Positions 28,444 through 37,396 are shown, counted from the first letter of the stretch. The stretch is 64,000 bases of DNA from Duganella sp. BuS-21 (GCA_041874725.1 CP097466.1:6200001-6264000), one strand, 5' to 3'. A program made the numbers and translations. The notes: generated by a model not told the origin, from the sequence alone.

Positions 28444-30426
28444 ATGGCCGAATCCCTCCGCGCCGCAAGCCTGCTCGTCCTCGCCACGCTGGCCGCATCC
28501 GCCGGCGCCGCAACCGTTACGGTGCAGTCGCCCGACGGCCGCAACGTCGTCGCGGTTGATAGCGACAAGCTGACTTACACCGTCAGCCGCGACGGCAAGA
28601 ACCTCATCGCCACCTCGCCGCTGGGCCTCAACCTCGACATCGGCGCCATCGGCGCCGGTGCGAAGTTGAGCGGCCATGCGGAGCGCAGCGTCAAGGACAC
28701 GTACAACATCGTGGTCGGCAAGGCGCGCAGCGCGCCCGATCATTTCAATGAATCGCGGCTGGCGTTTGCAGCCAACGGCAAGGCGCCGCAATTCCAGCTG
28801 CTGGTGCGCGCCTACGACAACGGTGTGGCGCTGCGCTACGTGGTGCCGGAACAGGCCGGCCTGTCCACCTTCAAGGTGATGAACGAGGCCACGCAGTTCA
28901 ACTTCGCCAAGGACTACGAATGCTGGGGCGCCAACATGGGCCGCTTCGACACCAGCTTCGAAGCCGAATACGACAAGATCAAGGCCTCCGGCATCCGCAA
29001 CTTCCACAACTACATGGCGCCGCTGGTGTGCAAGAGCGGCGCCGGCGCCGGCACCTTCGCCATCGCCGAATCGGATGTGAAGGACTATCCCGGCTTCTTC
29101 CTCTCCGGCCGTGGCGATGCTGGTTTGGGCGTGATGGTTACGCTGCCGCCGCGCTTCGACAACAACCGCGATTACCGCTTCCGTAAAACCGTCTCCGCTA
29201 ACGTGCAGTTGAAGGGGCAAGGCTTCCAGACGCCATGGCGGGTGGTGATGCTGGGCGACACGCCCGGCGACCTGACCGCTTCGTCGCTGATCCCAACCCT
29301 GGCCGCGCCTTCGCAGATCAAGGACACTAGCTGGATCAAGCCATCGAAAACCGCGTGGGATTGGTGGAACGACTGGGCCGTGAACGTGCCGAATGCGGGC
29401 GTGAACACCGCCACCTACAAGGCCTTCGTCGACTTCTCGAAAGAGATGAAGCTGGACGATATCCTGATCGACGAAGGCTGGTCGGTGGGCAGCGATATCG
29501 AACCGAATCCGCAGGCCGACGTCACCCGCGCCAAGCCGGAGATGGACATGCCGGAGCTGCTGCGTTACGCGCAATCGAAAGACGTGGGCGTGTGGCTGTG
29601 GGTGCAGTGGCAGCAGCTCGATAACCAGATGGACGCCGCCTTCAAGCAGTACGCAGCCTGGGGCGTCAAGGGCGTGAAGGTGGACTTCATGAACCGCAAC
29701 GACCAGGAGATGGTCGACTGGTATCACAAAGTGCTGCAGAAAGCCGCCGACAACAAGCTGATGGTCGATTTGCACGGCGCCTATCCGCCGACCGGCTTGA
29801 ACCGCACCTGGCCCAACTACATCACCCAGGAAGGCGTGCTCGGTGCGGAAAACAACAAATGGAGCGCGCGCATTACGGCCGCCCACAACGTGACCCTGCC
29901 GTTCACCCGCATGATCCTCGGCCCGATGGACTACACGCCGGGCGGCTTCCACAACGCTACGCCGGCCGCCTTCGCGCACCGCAATCATGAGCCGATGGTG
30001 ATGACCACGCGCGGCCACGCCATCGCCATGTACGTGGTGTACGACAGCCCGTTCCAGATGGTGTCCGACAGCCCTGCCGCCTACAAGAATGCCGACGGCT
30101 CCTGGGCCGATGGCGCGGAGTTCGTCCAAACTGTTCCTACCTCATGGGATGAAACGCGCATCCTGGCCGGCGACATCGGCCAGTACATTGTTTCGGCCCG
30201 CCGCAAGGGCGATACCTGGTACATCGGCGCGATGGGGAATGAAGCCGGACGCACCGTGAAGGTGCCGCTGTCCTTCCTCGGCAAGGGCGCGTTCAACGCC
30301 CAAGTGCTGCAGGACGGCGCCGACGCCAAGCACCTGAAAGCCAGCAGCAGCAAAGTGAACGCGACGCAGAGCATCACGCTCAAGCTGGCGCCTTCCGGTG
30401 GCGCGGTGGCGGTGATCAAACCGTAG
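28444..30426 (+). CDS. Glycoside hydrolase family 97 enzyme, retaining type
   Basis: A 660-residue secreted enzyme with a signal peptide. The N-terminal GH97 beta-sandwich covers about 25-280, the catalytic barrel about 290-560 and a C-terminal beta domain the rest. The family signature TAWDWWNDW and DDILIDEGWS are clear. VKVDFMNRND places an Asp at about residue 414, equivalent to the nucleophile of retaining (alpha-galactosidase-type) GH97 members rather than the Glu bases of inverting alpha-glucosidases. AGGAG lies upstream of ATG. The 3' end overlaps the convergent ABC-F pseudogene by 11 bases. Confidence 0.93.
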   Translation: MAESLRAASLLVLATLAASAGAATVTVQSPDGRNVVAVDSDKLTYTVSRDGKNLIATSPLGLNLDIGAIGAGAKLSGHAERSVKDTYNIVVGKARSAPDHFNESRLAFAANGKAPQFQLLVRAYDNGVALRYVVPEQAGLSTFKVMNEATQFNFAKDYECWGANMGRFDTSFEAEYDKIKASGIRNFHNYMAPLVCKSGAGAGTFAIAESDVKDYPGFFLSGRGDAGLGVMVTLPPRFDNNRDYRFRKTVSANVQLKGQGFQTPWRVVMLGDTPGDLTASSLIPTLAAPSQIKDTSWIKPSKTAWDWWNDWAVNVPNAGVNTATYKAFVDFSKEMKLDDILIDEGWSVGSDIEPNPQADVTRAKPEMDMPELLRYAQSKDVGVWLWVQWQQLDNQMDAAFKQYAAWGVKGVKVDFMNRNDQEMVDWYHKVLQKAADNKLMVDLHGAYPPTGLNRTWPNYITQEGVLGAENNKWSARITAAHNVTLPFTRMILGPMDYTPGGFHNATPAAFAHRNHEPMVMTTRGHAIAMYVVYDSPFQMVSDSPAAYKNADGSWADGAEFVQTVPTSWDETRILAGDIGQYIVSARRKGDTWYIGAMGNEAGRTVKVPLSFLGKGAFNAQVLQDGADAKHLKASSSKVNATQSITLKLAPSGGAVAVIKP

Positions 30427-31584
30427 GAAGGCAGCGCCATTCGGCATCAACCATATGCAGGCGATGCGTCAGATGCAGCGCCCGCATGAACACCTCGTCA
30501 TGCGAGACTACCACCAGCGCTCCCTGGTACCTGCCCAGCATGGCCTCCAATGCTTCCAGCGAGGCCAGGTCCAGGTGGTTGCTGGGTTCATCGAGCAGCA
30601 GCAATTGCGCCGGCGGATGCGCGTACAGCGCGCAGGCCAGGGCCACCTTCAAGCGCTCGCCGCCGCTCAGCGCAGACAACGGCGCTGCGGCCAGCTGCGC
30701 ATCCAATCCCATTTGCGCCAGCTGCGTGCGCAGCGCGGCCTGGCCGGCCTCGCGGTTGGCCTCCAGCAGATGATCGATGGCGGAACGCTGCGGTGTGAGA
30801 TCGCTCAGTTGCTGGTCGAGGTATGCGGTTCGTGCGTGGACCTCGCAATGACCGGCGAGCGGGGCGATGTGGCCTGCCAGCAGCCGTAGCAAAGTGGACT
30901 TGCCGCAGCCGTTCGGGCTGGACACGCCGATGCGCTGTCGGCCGCTGATCACCATGTTGATGGCGCGTGCCTCGGTCAACGCTGCGGCCAACGCTTCGGT
31001 CGGCAACGGCGGATACGGCAGCACCACATCCTCCAGCACCGCGACGCGCTGTCGTGCCGCCTGCGGTGGCGCCAGCGCGTGCATAGCGACGGCAACCTCC
31101 GGCGCCAGTTGCTGCGCCGCTTCGTGCACGCGCTGTGTCAACTGCTCTTGCTGCGCGGCGTGCTGCTGTCGCAGTTTCCCCGTCGTGCCTTGTGCGCGAT
31201 TCTTCTGGCCGCCGAGCAGGATCTTGGCCTGGTTCGCATCGCGACCATCGCTGGCGCCCTTTGCCAGTCTGCGTTCCTGCCGTTCCTGCCGCTCCCGCAT
31301 GGCTTGCGTCTCGCGCTTGCGTTCCAGCTTGCGCTGGTCAAGCTGGCGCTGAGCGCTTTCACGCTCCGCTTGCTTGCATTCGGCGTAGAAGGAATAGCCG
31401 CCACCATAGCTGCGCAGGCCAAGCGGCGATCAGCGCCACGCGCATCGCTTCGCCGCCGCTGAGGGTGGCGGCCGGCCAGGCCAGTGCGGCGCTGGTCGAA
31501 TACTTCGTGCAGATCGTGGAATAGGACGCGGCCATCGGCCAGCGTATAGGAGACGCCTTCCAGCGTCAGACAGGTATTCGTCAT
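30416..31584 (-). pseudogene. ABC-F family ATPase, disrupted by internal deletions and frameshifts
   Basis: The second ABC domain is complete in one frame (Walker A SSPNGCGKSTLL, signature LSALSGGERLKVALA, Walker B LLLLDEPSNHLDL) and the helical linker before it is normal. The first domain is wrecked. After the N-terminal strand (TLEGVSYTLADGRVLFHDL) the Walker A is missing. A different frame then gives AATLSGGEAMRVAL (signature), directly followed in a third frame by the linker start GLRSYGGGYSFYAE. At least two internal deletions and frame changes are therefore needed. Intact ABC-F proteins act on ribosomes; this copy should be dead unless the intact half is expressed alone. Confidence 0.8.
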
Positions 31585-31706
31585 GATGATCCCAAATGAT
31601 GTGTCGAAACCGTCCCGTCAGGGACATGCGGTTAGGCGGACAACAACATCTCACGCATCGGACGAATACCTCATACTTGGAAAATTCAGGTAGCGACTAT
31701 AGCACG

Positions 31707-32717
31707 TCAGACAGGTAGCGGCGCATCAGGCGACACCAGTTTCTGCTCGCGCATCTCGTGCCAGAAGGCGGCCGGAATCACCTCGTTCTGCGCCGCCTGA
31801 TCTTCGGCGATGCGCTCCGGACGGCTGGCGCCGGGGATTACCGCCGCCGTCGCCGGATGGGCCATCGCAAACTGCAAAGCCGCCGCCTTGACGCTGATGC
31901 CGTGCTTCTGCGCGATGGCCTTGATGTGCTCCACCTTGGCGACGATCTCCGGCGACGCCTTCTGGTATTCGAAGTGCGAACCGCCGGCCAGGATGCCCGA
32001 GCTGTAAGGACCGCCCACCACCATATCGATGCCGCGCTTGACGGCGGCCGGCAGCAGGCGCTGCAAGGCGCGCTCGTGATCGAGCAGCGTGTAGCGGCCG
32101 GCCAGCAAGAAAGCATTCGGCTGCGGTTGGTTCAAGTCCAGCAGCAGTTCCAGCGCCTCGACGCGGTTCACACCCAGGCCCCAGGCCTTGATCACGCCTT
32201 CATTACGCAAGCGGTCCAGCACGCGGAAAGCGCCGGTGCGGGCGATCTCGAATTGGGCCAGCCATTCGTCGCCGTAGAAATCCTGCGCCACATCGTGGAC
32301 GTAGACCACGTCCAGATAGTCGGTCTTCAGGCGTTTCAGGCTGTCTTCGATCGAGCGCAGCGTGGCGTCGGCGCCGTAGTCATTGAGGATCTTGTTCGGC
32401 AAGCCGTGCTCGAATACGCCGCCCTTCTCACCCATGTCGCGCTTGGCCGGATCTTCGATTTCATCGAGGATCAGGCGGCCGACCTTGGTGCTCAACACAT
32501 ACTCGTCGCGATTACGCTTGGACAGCGCCTCGCCCAGGCGCAGCTCGGCTAAACCGGCGCCGTACAGCGGCGCGGTGTCGAAATGGCGTATGCCGTGGTC
32601 CCAGGCCGCATCGACCGTGGCCAAGGCTTCCGCCTCGGGAATGTTGCGGAACATATTACCCAGTGGAGCGGTGCCGAAGCCCAGTTTTTTGCCTTGCAGT
32701 TTTTGACGGAGACTCAT
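31707..32717 (-). CDS. Aldo/keto reductase, D-threo-aldose 1-dehydrogenase-like
   Basis: A 336-residue NAD(P)-dependent oxidoreductase with an AKR barrel. The catalytic Asp/Tyr lie in FDTAPLYGAGLAE, Lys in VLSTKVGRLI and His in VVYVHDVAQD, with the cofactor-binding VIPGASRPERI near the C-terminus. It resembles L-fucose/D-threo-aldose dehydrogenases and may oxidise a free sugar. AAGGA precedes ATG. It is divergent from a LysR regulator with about 100 bases between. Confidence 0.9.
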   Translation of the reverse strand: MSLRQKLQGKKLGFGTAPLGNMFRNIPEAEALATVDAAWDHGIRHFDTAPLYGAGLAELRLGEALSKRNRDEYVLSTKVGRLILDEIEDPAKRDMGEKGGVFEHGLPNKILNDYGADATLRSIEDSLKRLKTDYLDVVYVHDVAQDFYGDEWLAQFEIARTGAFRVLDRLRNEGVIKAWGLGVNRVEALELLLDLNQPQPNAFLLAGRYTLLDHERALQRLLPAAVKRGIDMVVGGPYSSGILAGGSHFEYQKASPEIVAKVEHIKAIAQKHGISVKAAALQFAMAHPATAAVIPGASRPERIAEDQAAQNEVIPAAFWHEMREQKLVSPDAPLPV

Positions 32718-32818
32718 CTTGATTCCTTGGTCAATGAAGAAAGTGAAGCAAGTTTAAGTTGACCAGGTCAGACTGTCCAAGACATAATTTGCACAACTTA
32801 AGTCCCATGAGGTCTGAC

Positions 32819-33721
32819 ATGCTCGAGATCCGCCAATTGCAATACTTCGTCGCCGTGGCCGAGGAAGAACACGTGGGACGTGCCGCCGAACGGCTGCACA
32901 TCTCGCAATCGCCCCTGAGCCGGCAGATCGCCCAGCTCGAAGAATACCTGGGACTGACGCTGTTCGAACGCAGCCAGCAGCGCATCCGCCTGACCGGCGA
33001 CGGTCGCACCTTCCTGGCCGAAGCCCAGGCTTTCCTGACCCACGCCAAGCGGCTGGAGGCACTGGCGCGGCGGCTGGGACGCGGCGACGAGGGCGGCCTG
33101 TGCATCGGCTATGTCGAAAACGCCATGCACGCCGGCGTGCTGCCGGCCGGCCTGCGCGCGCTGCGCGCCAGTCGCCCGCAAGTCCACGTCGCGCTGTACA
33201 GCCGCCACTCGCAGGAACAGCTGGAAGGCCTGCGCCAGCGCAGCCTCGATATCGCGCTGGTCTGCGATCCGCCGGGCGCCGATGATCCGGATCTAGCGAG
33301 CCAACAGGTGCTGCACGATCCGATGATCCTGGCCCTGCCCGAAGCGCACCCGCTGTGCGCGGTGAAGACGCTCAAGCCGGCCGACCTCAATCACCAGGAA
33401 TGGATCGTGGTGCGCCACGAGGCCACCGGCGAACATCACCAGAACTTCATCGCCGCCTGCGTGCGCGCCGGCTTCACGCCGCAGGTGAAGATGGAAGCGA
33501 GCGAGCCGATTACGGCACTCGGCCTGGTGGCGGCGGGACTGGGCATCGCCCTGGTGCAGCAAGGCTTGCAGCACCAGGTGCCGCCGGGCGTGGTGCTGCG
33601 CGAGCTGCCATGGTTCACCTATCGCGCGCCGTTGTGGGCGGCCTGGCACCGCATCAACCTGCGGCCGCTGGTGGCCACCTTCCGCGAGACCTTGCTGGCA
33701 TTGGCGGCGACGGAACGCTAG
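32819..33721 (+). CDS. LysR-family transcriptional regulator
   Basis: A 300-residue LTTR starting MLEIRQLQYFVAVAEEEHVGRAAERLHISQSPLSRQIAQLEEYLG, the typical helix-turn-helix. The effector domain contains PADLNHQEWIVVRHEATG. Two further in-frame starts lie upstream (32759, 32807); the chosen one fits family alignment. It most likely controls the divergent aldo/keto reductase. Confidence 0.92.
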   Translation: MLEIRQLQYFVAVAEEEHVGRAAERLHISQSPLSRQIAQLEEYLGLTLFERSQQRIRLTGDGRTFLAEAQAFLTHAKRLEALARRLGRGDEGGLCIGYVENAMHAGVLPAGLRALRASRPQVHVALYSRHSQEQLEGLRQRSLDIALVCDPPGADDPDLASQQVLHDPMILALPEAHPLCAVKTLKPADLNHQEWIVVRHEATGEHHQNFIAACVRAGFTPQVKMEASEPITALGLVAAGLGIALVQQGLQHQVPPGVVLRELPWFTYRAPLWAAWHRINLRPLVATFRETLLALAATER

Positions 33722-33766
33722 CAATATCGGCTACACTGTCGTTCACATCTTTTTGCGTCGCCCGCC

Positions 33767-34783
33767 ATGCCCGAGAAGAACCTGCCCGAACTCATCACCC
33801 TGAAACGCCTGATCGATGAGGGCGGACGGCATCTCGAAGTTGCGACGTCCTGCACGGTGGCCATGGACGGCCGCCAGTTCCCGGTCTACACCATCGCCCT
33901 GGGCAATCCAAGCCCGGACGTGCCGGCGCTCGGCTTCTTTGGTGGCATCCACGGCCTGGAACGCATCGGCACCCAGGTGGTCCTGTCGTTCATGGAAAGC
34001 CTGCTGGCCCGGCTGCGCTGGGACAGCACGCTGCACCAGCAGCTGGAATCGATGCGGCTGGTGTTCATGCCGCTGGTGAATCCAGGCGGCATGTGGCAAG
34101 CCACGCGCTGCAATCCGCAAGGCGTGGACCTGATGCGCAACGCGCCTTTGAGCGCGGTCGAAAAAGTACCGTTCATGCTGGGTGGTCAGCGCTACAGCCA
34201 TCACCTGCCGTGGTATCGCGGCGCCGAAGGTGCTCCCATGGAGCCGGAAAGTCAGGCCGTGTGCGACGTGGTGGAGCGCGAACTGCTGACCCGCCAGTTC
34301 AGCATGGCACTCGACTGCCACTCCGGTTTCGGCCTGCGCGACCGCGTCTGGTTCCCGCACGCGCACACCGCCACGCCGATCCCGCACCTGGCCGACATCG
34401 GCGCGCTCGAGGAGCTGTTCAGCCAGAGCTACCCTAACCACAACTACGTGTTCGAACCGCAGAGCCGCCAGTACCGCACCCACGGCGACCTGTGGGACTA
34501 TCTGTATTTGAACGGCACCAGCTACAACGACCGCGTGTTCCTGCCGCTGACGCTGGAAATGGGATCGTGGCTCTGGGTGAAGAAAAATCCGCGTCAGATC
34601 TTCGACCGCATCGCCATGTTCAACCCGACCGCGCGCCACCGCCTGCAGCGCGTGCTGCGGCGGCACCTGATCCTGTTCGACTTCCTGATGCGCGCGGCCA
34701 GCAGCCACGGACGCTGGATGCCGGAAGGGATGGCGCGCAAGGTACAGCACCGGCGCGCGCTGGACCAGTGGTACCACTCATGA
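33767..34783 (+). CDS. M14-family zinc carboxypeptidase-like protein
   Basis: A 338-residue protein. The zinc ligands are HGLE (His62, Glu65) and the His of DCHSGFG (His185). NPGG, GVDLMRN and the final catalytic Glu in LTLEMGSW also fit M14 peptidases. No signal peptide is visible, so it is probably cytoplasmic and may act on small peptides, amides or cell-wall fragments. The alpha/beta hydrolase gene starts inside its stop codon (ATGA), so the two are translationally coupled. Confidence 0.82.
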   Translation: MPEKNLPELITLKRLIDEGGRHLEVATSCTVAMDGRQFPVYTIALGNPSPDVPALGFFGGIHGLERIGTQVVLSFMESLLARLRWDSTLHQQLESMRLVFMPLVNPGGMWQATRCNPQGVDLMRNAPLSAVEKVPFMLGGQRYSHHLPWYRGAEGAPMEPESQAVCDVVERELLTRQFSMALDCHSGFGLRDRVWFPHAHTATPIPHLADIGALEELFSQSYPNHNYVFEPQSRQYRTHGDLWDYLYLNGTSYNDRVFLPLTLEMGSWLWVKKNPRQIFDRIAMFNPTARHRLQRVLRRHLILFDFLMRAASSHGRWMPEGMARKVQHRRALDQWYHS

Positions 34784-35544
34784 GCCATTGGATTCTGCTG
34801 CGCGGCCTGATGCGCGAACAGCGCCACTGGGGACGCTTCCCCGGCGACCTGGCCGACGCGCTGACGGACGCCGTCATCATCACGCCTGACCTGCCGGGCA
34901 ACGGCCAGCACCACACCCTGCGCAGCGCGACGACGGTGGCGCAAATGGTGGAATTCTGCCGCCAGGATCTGCGCAAGCGCGGCGTGCCGGCGCCCTATCG
35001 CGTGCTGGCGCTGTCGCTGGGCGGGATGGTGGCGGTGGAATGGGCCAGCCGCTATCCGCAGGAGATCGAGCGCTGTGTGCTGATCAACACCAGCATGCGG
35101 CCCTACAGCCGCTTCCACCAGCGGCTGCGCTGGCAGAACTATGCGGCCATCCTGCGCCAGGTGCTGAGCGGCGGCGTGGAAAACCAGGAGCGCCTGATAC
35201 TGCGACTGACCAGTCGCACCGGCGACGATGGAGAACGGGAAGGCCTGCTGGCGCGCTGGCTGCGCTACCAGCGCGAGTGTCCGGTCTCGCGTGCCAACGC
35301 GCTGCGGCAATTATGGTCGGCGGCGCGCTTCCGCGCGCCGGCACAACGGCCTGCGGTGCCGACGCTGGTACTAAGCAGCGCCGGCGACCAATTGGTCGAT
35401 CCACGCTGCTCGGCCAACCTGGCGCGCGCATGGCAGGCGCCGCACGCGTTGCATCCGAGCGCCGGCCACGACCTGCCGCTGGACGACGGCCCGTGGGTGG
35501 CGGCTCAGGTGGCAAAATGGCTGGCGACCACCGAAGCGCGGTAA
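34780..35544 (+). CDS. Alpha/beta hydrolase
   Basis: A 254-residue protein with the alpha/beta-hydrolase fold. The nucleophile elbow is LSLGGM, the acid is in SSAGDQLVDPR and the His in SAGHDLPLDDG, as in BioH/pimeloyl-type esterases. The N-terminus WILLRGLMREQRHWGRF replaces the usual oxyanion HG with RG. The gene is coupled to the M14 peptidase gene, suggesting consecutive steps on one substrate, which I cannot name. Confidence 0.85.
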   Translation: MSHWILLRGLMREQRHWGRFPGDLADALTDAVIITPDLPGNGQHHTLRSATTVAQMVEFCRQDLRKRGVPAPYRVLALSLGGMVAVEWASRYPQEIERCVLINTSMRPYSRFHQRLRWQNYAAILRQVLSGGVENQERLILRLTSRTGDDGEREGLLARWLRYQRECPVSRANALRQLWSAARFRAPAQRPAVPTLVLSSAGDQLVDPRCSANLARAWQAPHALHPSAGHDLPLDDGPWVAAQVAKWLATTEAR

Positions 35545-35556
35545 AATACCGCCCCT

Positions 35557-35835
35557 ATGCAAACAACCGCCTCCACGCTGGAGTGCCGGCCGAACTGCGG
35601 CGCCTGCTGCACGGCCCCCTCCATCACCAGCCCCATCCCCGGTATGCCGAACGGTAAACCTGCGGGCGTTAGGTGCATTCAGCTCGGGGACGACAACCGC
35701 TGCCTCATCTTCGGCACGCCGGAACGGCCAGCGTTTTGTGGCGGGCTGCAGCCATCGGAAGAGATGTGTGGTTCCAGCCGGGAGCAAGCTATTCGCTGGC
35801 TGGATGAGCTGGAGCGCGCGACCGCGCCTGCGTGA
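35557..35835 (+). CDS. YkgJ-family cysteine cluster protein
   Basis: A 92-residue protein with the YkgJ/UPF0153 Cys pattern: C-x3-C-x2-CC at the N-terminus ([10 protein letters not shown]), then VRCIQL, NRCLIF and later Cys residues. It probably binds zinc or an Fe-S cluster. It follows the hydrolase gene by 12 bases. A decayed piece resembling its centre occurs at about 37080-37150. Confidence 0.88.
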   Translation: MQTTASTLECRPNCGACCTAPSITSPIPGMPNGKPAGVRCIQLGDDNRCLIFGTPERPAFCGGLQPSEEMCGSSREQAIRWLDELERATAPA

Positions 35836-35904
35836 GCCATTGAAATTCTGCAGGCCTGCACCATGTCGGCTTTAATCGTGCACATGCCCACAACACGCCT
35901 GAAC

Positions 35905-36065
35905 GCCCGCCCTAGCGGTAATGCCGTTAAGTTAAGCGATGTCGTCCCGGCGAAAGCCGGGATCCATGCTGAGTTAGCAGGGCATGCGCCTCATGGATTC
36001 CCGCATTCGCGGGAATGACGAAGCCTATTTTCAGCTTAACTTAACGGTATTACGCCCTGGCGGGC
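35905..36065. mobile_element. MITE-like element with about 30-bp terminal inverted repeats
   Basis: The left end contains GTAATGCCGTTAAGTTAAGC (35918-35937), and the right end is its reverse complement with one mismatch (36034-36053). Outside these, GCCCGCC and GGCGGGC (35905 and 36065 ends) extend the repeat imperfectly. Between them lies one copy of the dispersed hairpin repeat. There is no coding capacity, so it would depend on a transposase elsewhere. No clear target duplication. The rest of the 332-base gap between YkgJ and the 73-residue gene shows nothing else. Confidence 0.75.
35941..36020. repeat. Dispersed hairpin repeat, copy C (inside the MITE-like element)
   Basis: Begins GTCGTCCCGGCGAAAGCCGG (hairpin CCCGGC-GAAA-GCCGGG) and ends CCCGCATTCGCGGGAATGACG (hairpin CCCGC-ATTC-GCGGG). 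Confidence 0.8.
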
Positions 36066-36167
36066 AAATTACGTATGCTAAGCTTAATCAAATCCGATAC
36101 TCCTTACTGTATCCGTGGGCGCATGCTCCTTCGCCCCCTGCTTGTGTGACTTACCGAGCAAACAATC

Positions 36168-36389
36168 ATGTTAAAAAACCACTCTCCATCCCCAACCGCT
36201 AGCGGCAAGCAAACAAAGCACGAGCGGGAAATGGCAATTCTGAGGGATCACCATGAGCGCGTGCTGAAAGATAAGGCCTTGCGTGAAGCAACGCTGGTTG
36301 GCGCAGGCGTATTCGTGCGCACCACCGACGGCACACTTGCCGTTGCTAAGCCATACGATAAAGTCATCGTTCCAAAACGCGCCGCTTAA
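36168..36389 (+). CDS. Small basic protein, candidate antitoxin of the ART-like module
   Basis: A 73-residue protein with a charged helical N-terminal half (KHEREMAILRDHHERVLKDKALREA) and a C-terminal LVGAGVFVRTTDGTLAVAKPYDKVIV. A small upstream protein ending in a D/G-x-L-x-x-x-KPY motif is a layout I associate with antitoxins of toxin-antitoxin pairs. The downstream ART-like gene begins three bases after its stop, so the two are almost certainly translated together. No DNA-binding motif is clear. No good Shine-Dalgarno precedes the ATG. Confidence 0.55.
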   Translation: MLKNHSPSPTASGKQTKHEREMAILRDHHERVLKDKALREATLVGAGVFVRTTDGTLAVAKPYDKVIVPKRAA

Positions 36390-36392
36390 GCA

Positions 36393-37050
36393 ATGTACGG
36401 ACGTCCCGGCGTCATCTACGGTTTTCATGGCTGCGACCGGCGTGTCGGCGAAGCCGTACTGGCATCCCACATCCAACATTTGAAGTCGAGCAAGAACGAC
36501 TATGACTGGCTCGGTCATGGCATTTACTTTTGGGAAGCCAGTCCTGAACGCGGTTTGGAATTTGCGCGTGCCGCCAAAGTTCGCAAAAAAATTTCTCAAG
36601 GAAAAATACGTTACCCCTACGTCGTGGGTGCCGTGATTGAACTGGGCAATTGTTTGAACTTGCTTGACCATGCAGGGCCAATGGAAATGCGCGCCGCCCA
36701 TCAAATGCTCAAATCACTGGCCGACACAGAAGGTAAGCAGTTGCCTAGCAACACATTCAAGGACAAGAGCGGCGCGTACCTCGTGAGCATTGGCTTGCGC
36801 AGTGCTGGAGTATCTGCATCAAATACGCATGGATGCGAAATTGCCAGCGTATGACACGGTGGTTGGCGCCCTCTGGGAGGGCAACGACCTCTACGATGAG
36901 GCGGGTGTCACAGACAAGAACCACATGCAAATTTGTGTGCGCAATGGGGAGTGTATTCGCGGCTACTTCCGGGTTCGCGAGCTGGAGGGCGTCAATCTTT
37001 CGCAATGGGATAGTCATCCCTATCGCGCACGACCGAAGTCATCGCCCTAA
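36393..37050 (+). pseudogene. ADP-ribosyltransferase-like toxin gene with a +1 frameshift
   Basis: The first frame starts MYGRPGVIYGFHGCDRRVGEAV and contains SKNDYDWLGHGIYFWEASPERGLEFA. This fits an ART/PARP-like fold, with a first-strand His (FHG) and a Tyr (GIYFW), as in H-Y-E enzymes. The frame ends at 36854 in unrelated sequence. From about 36790 the next frame carries the natural continuation (ACAVLEYLHQIRMDAKLPAYDTVVGALWEG, then KNHMQICVRNGECIRGYFRVRELEG). Skipping one base near 36789-36793 rejoins them into about 218 residues. It could be a mutation, a sequencing error or programmed shifting. Confidence 0.6.
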
Positions 37051-37079
37051 CAATCCGGGAAAAAGTCCCTTCGCATTAG

Positions 37080-37150
37080 GTGCCACACACCCCGACCGCC
37101 AAGCCGGAGGGCGTGCGCTGCGTGCAGTTGGCGGCGAACATGTGCGGCAG
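37080..37150 (+). pseudogene. Fragment resembling the YkgJ-family gene
   Basis: One frame reads AKPEGVRCVQL, against [11 protein letters not shown] in the intact YkgJ protein at 35557-35835, then jumps to NMCGSR, against EMCGSS. The Cys residues align and the segment between them is missing. It is too short for confident assignment. Confidence 0.35.
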
Positions 37151-37159
37151 CCGCCTGAC

Positions 37160-37273
37160 TCAACGGCGCGACGCCATCTGGGACAGCATCTTGATCAATT
37201 CTTCCTTGATACGGGCGACAAATGCGGGACGTGTTGGAATCACTGTCCGGTGTAACATTGCTGGGTGAAGCAT
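37160..37273 (-). CDS. Possible 37-residue small protein with strong ribosome site
   Basis: ATG at 37273 is preceded on the minus strand by ACAGGAGGTCGCC, close to a perfect Shine-Dalgarno. The product starts MLHPAMLHRTVIPTRP and ends in a basic helix (ARIKEELIKMLSQMASRR). It could be a real small protein or the 5' remnant of a lost gene. The stop codon falls in the YkgJ-like fragment region. Otherwise the 37051-37396 gap shows nothing. Confidence 0.35.
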   Translation of the reverse strand: MLHPAMLHRTVIPTRPAFVARIKEELIKMLSQMASRR

Positions 37274-37396
37274 GGCGACCTCCTGTAAGGAAAACTTGTT
37301 CATGGAGTTTTAGCTGCGTATGAGGTATATTTTCCACCAGCCTCGGAGTGTTATCAAACGAGTTATTTTCGCCATTTGCATAAGAAAATCTTAGTC

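Noticed and set aside
28213..30129. 638-codon frame on the minus strand
   Set aside because: It is a shadow of the GH97 gene; the plus-strand product has complete family motifs.
36168..37050. Interpretation as an insertion sequence transposase
   Set aside because: There is no DDE or HUH motif, and the flanking inverted repeats at 35905-36065 enclose only 161 bases, not these genes.
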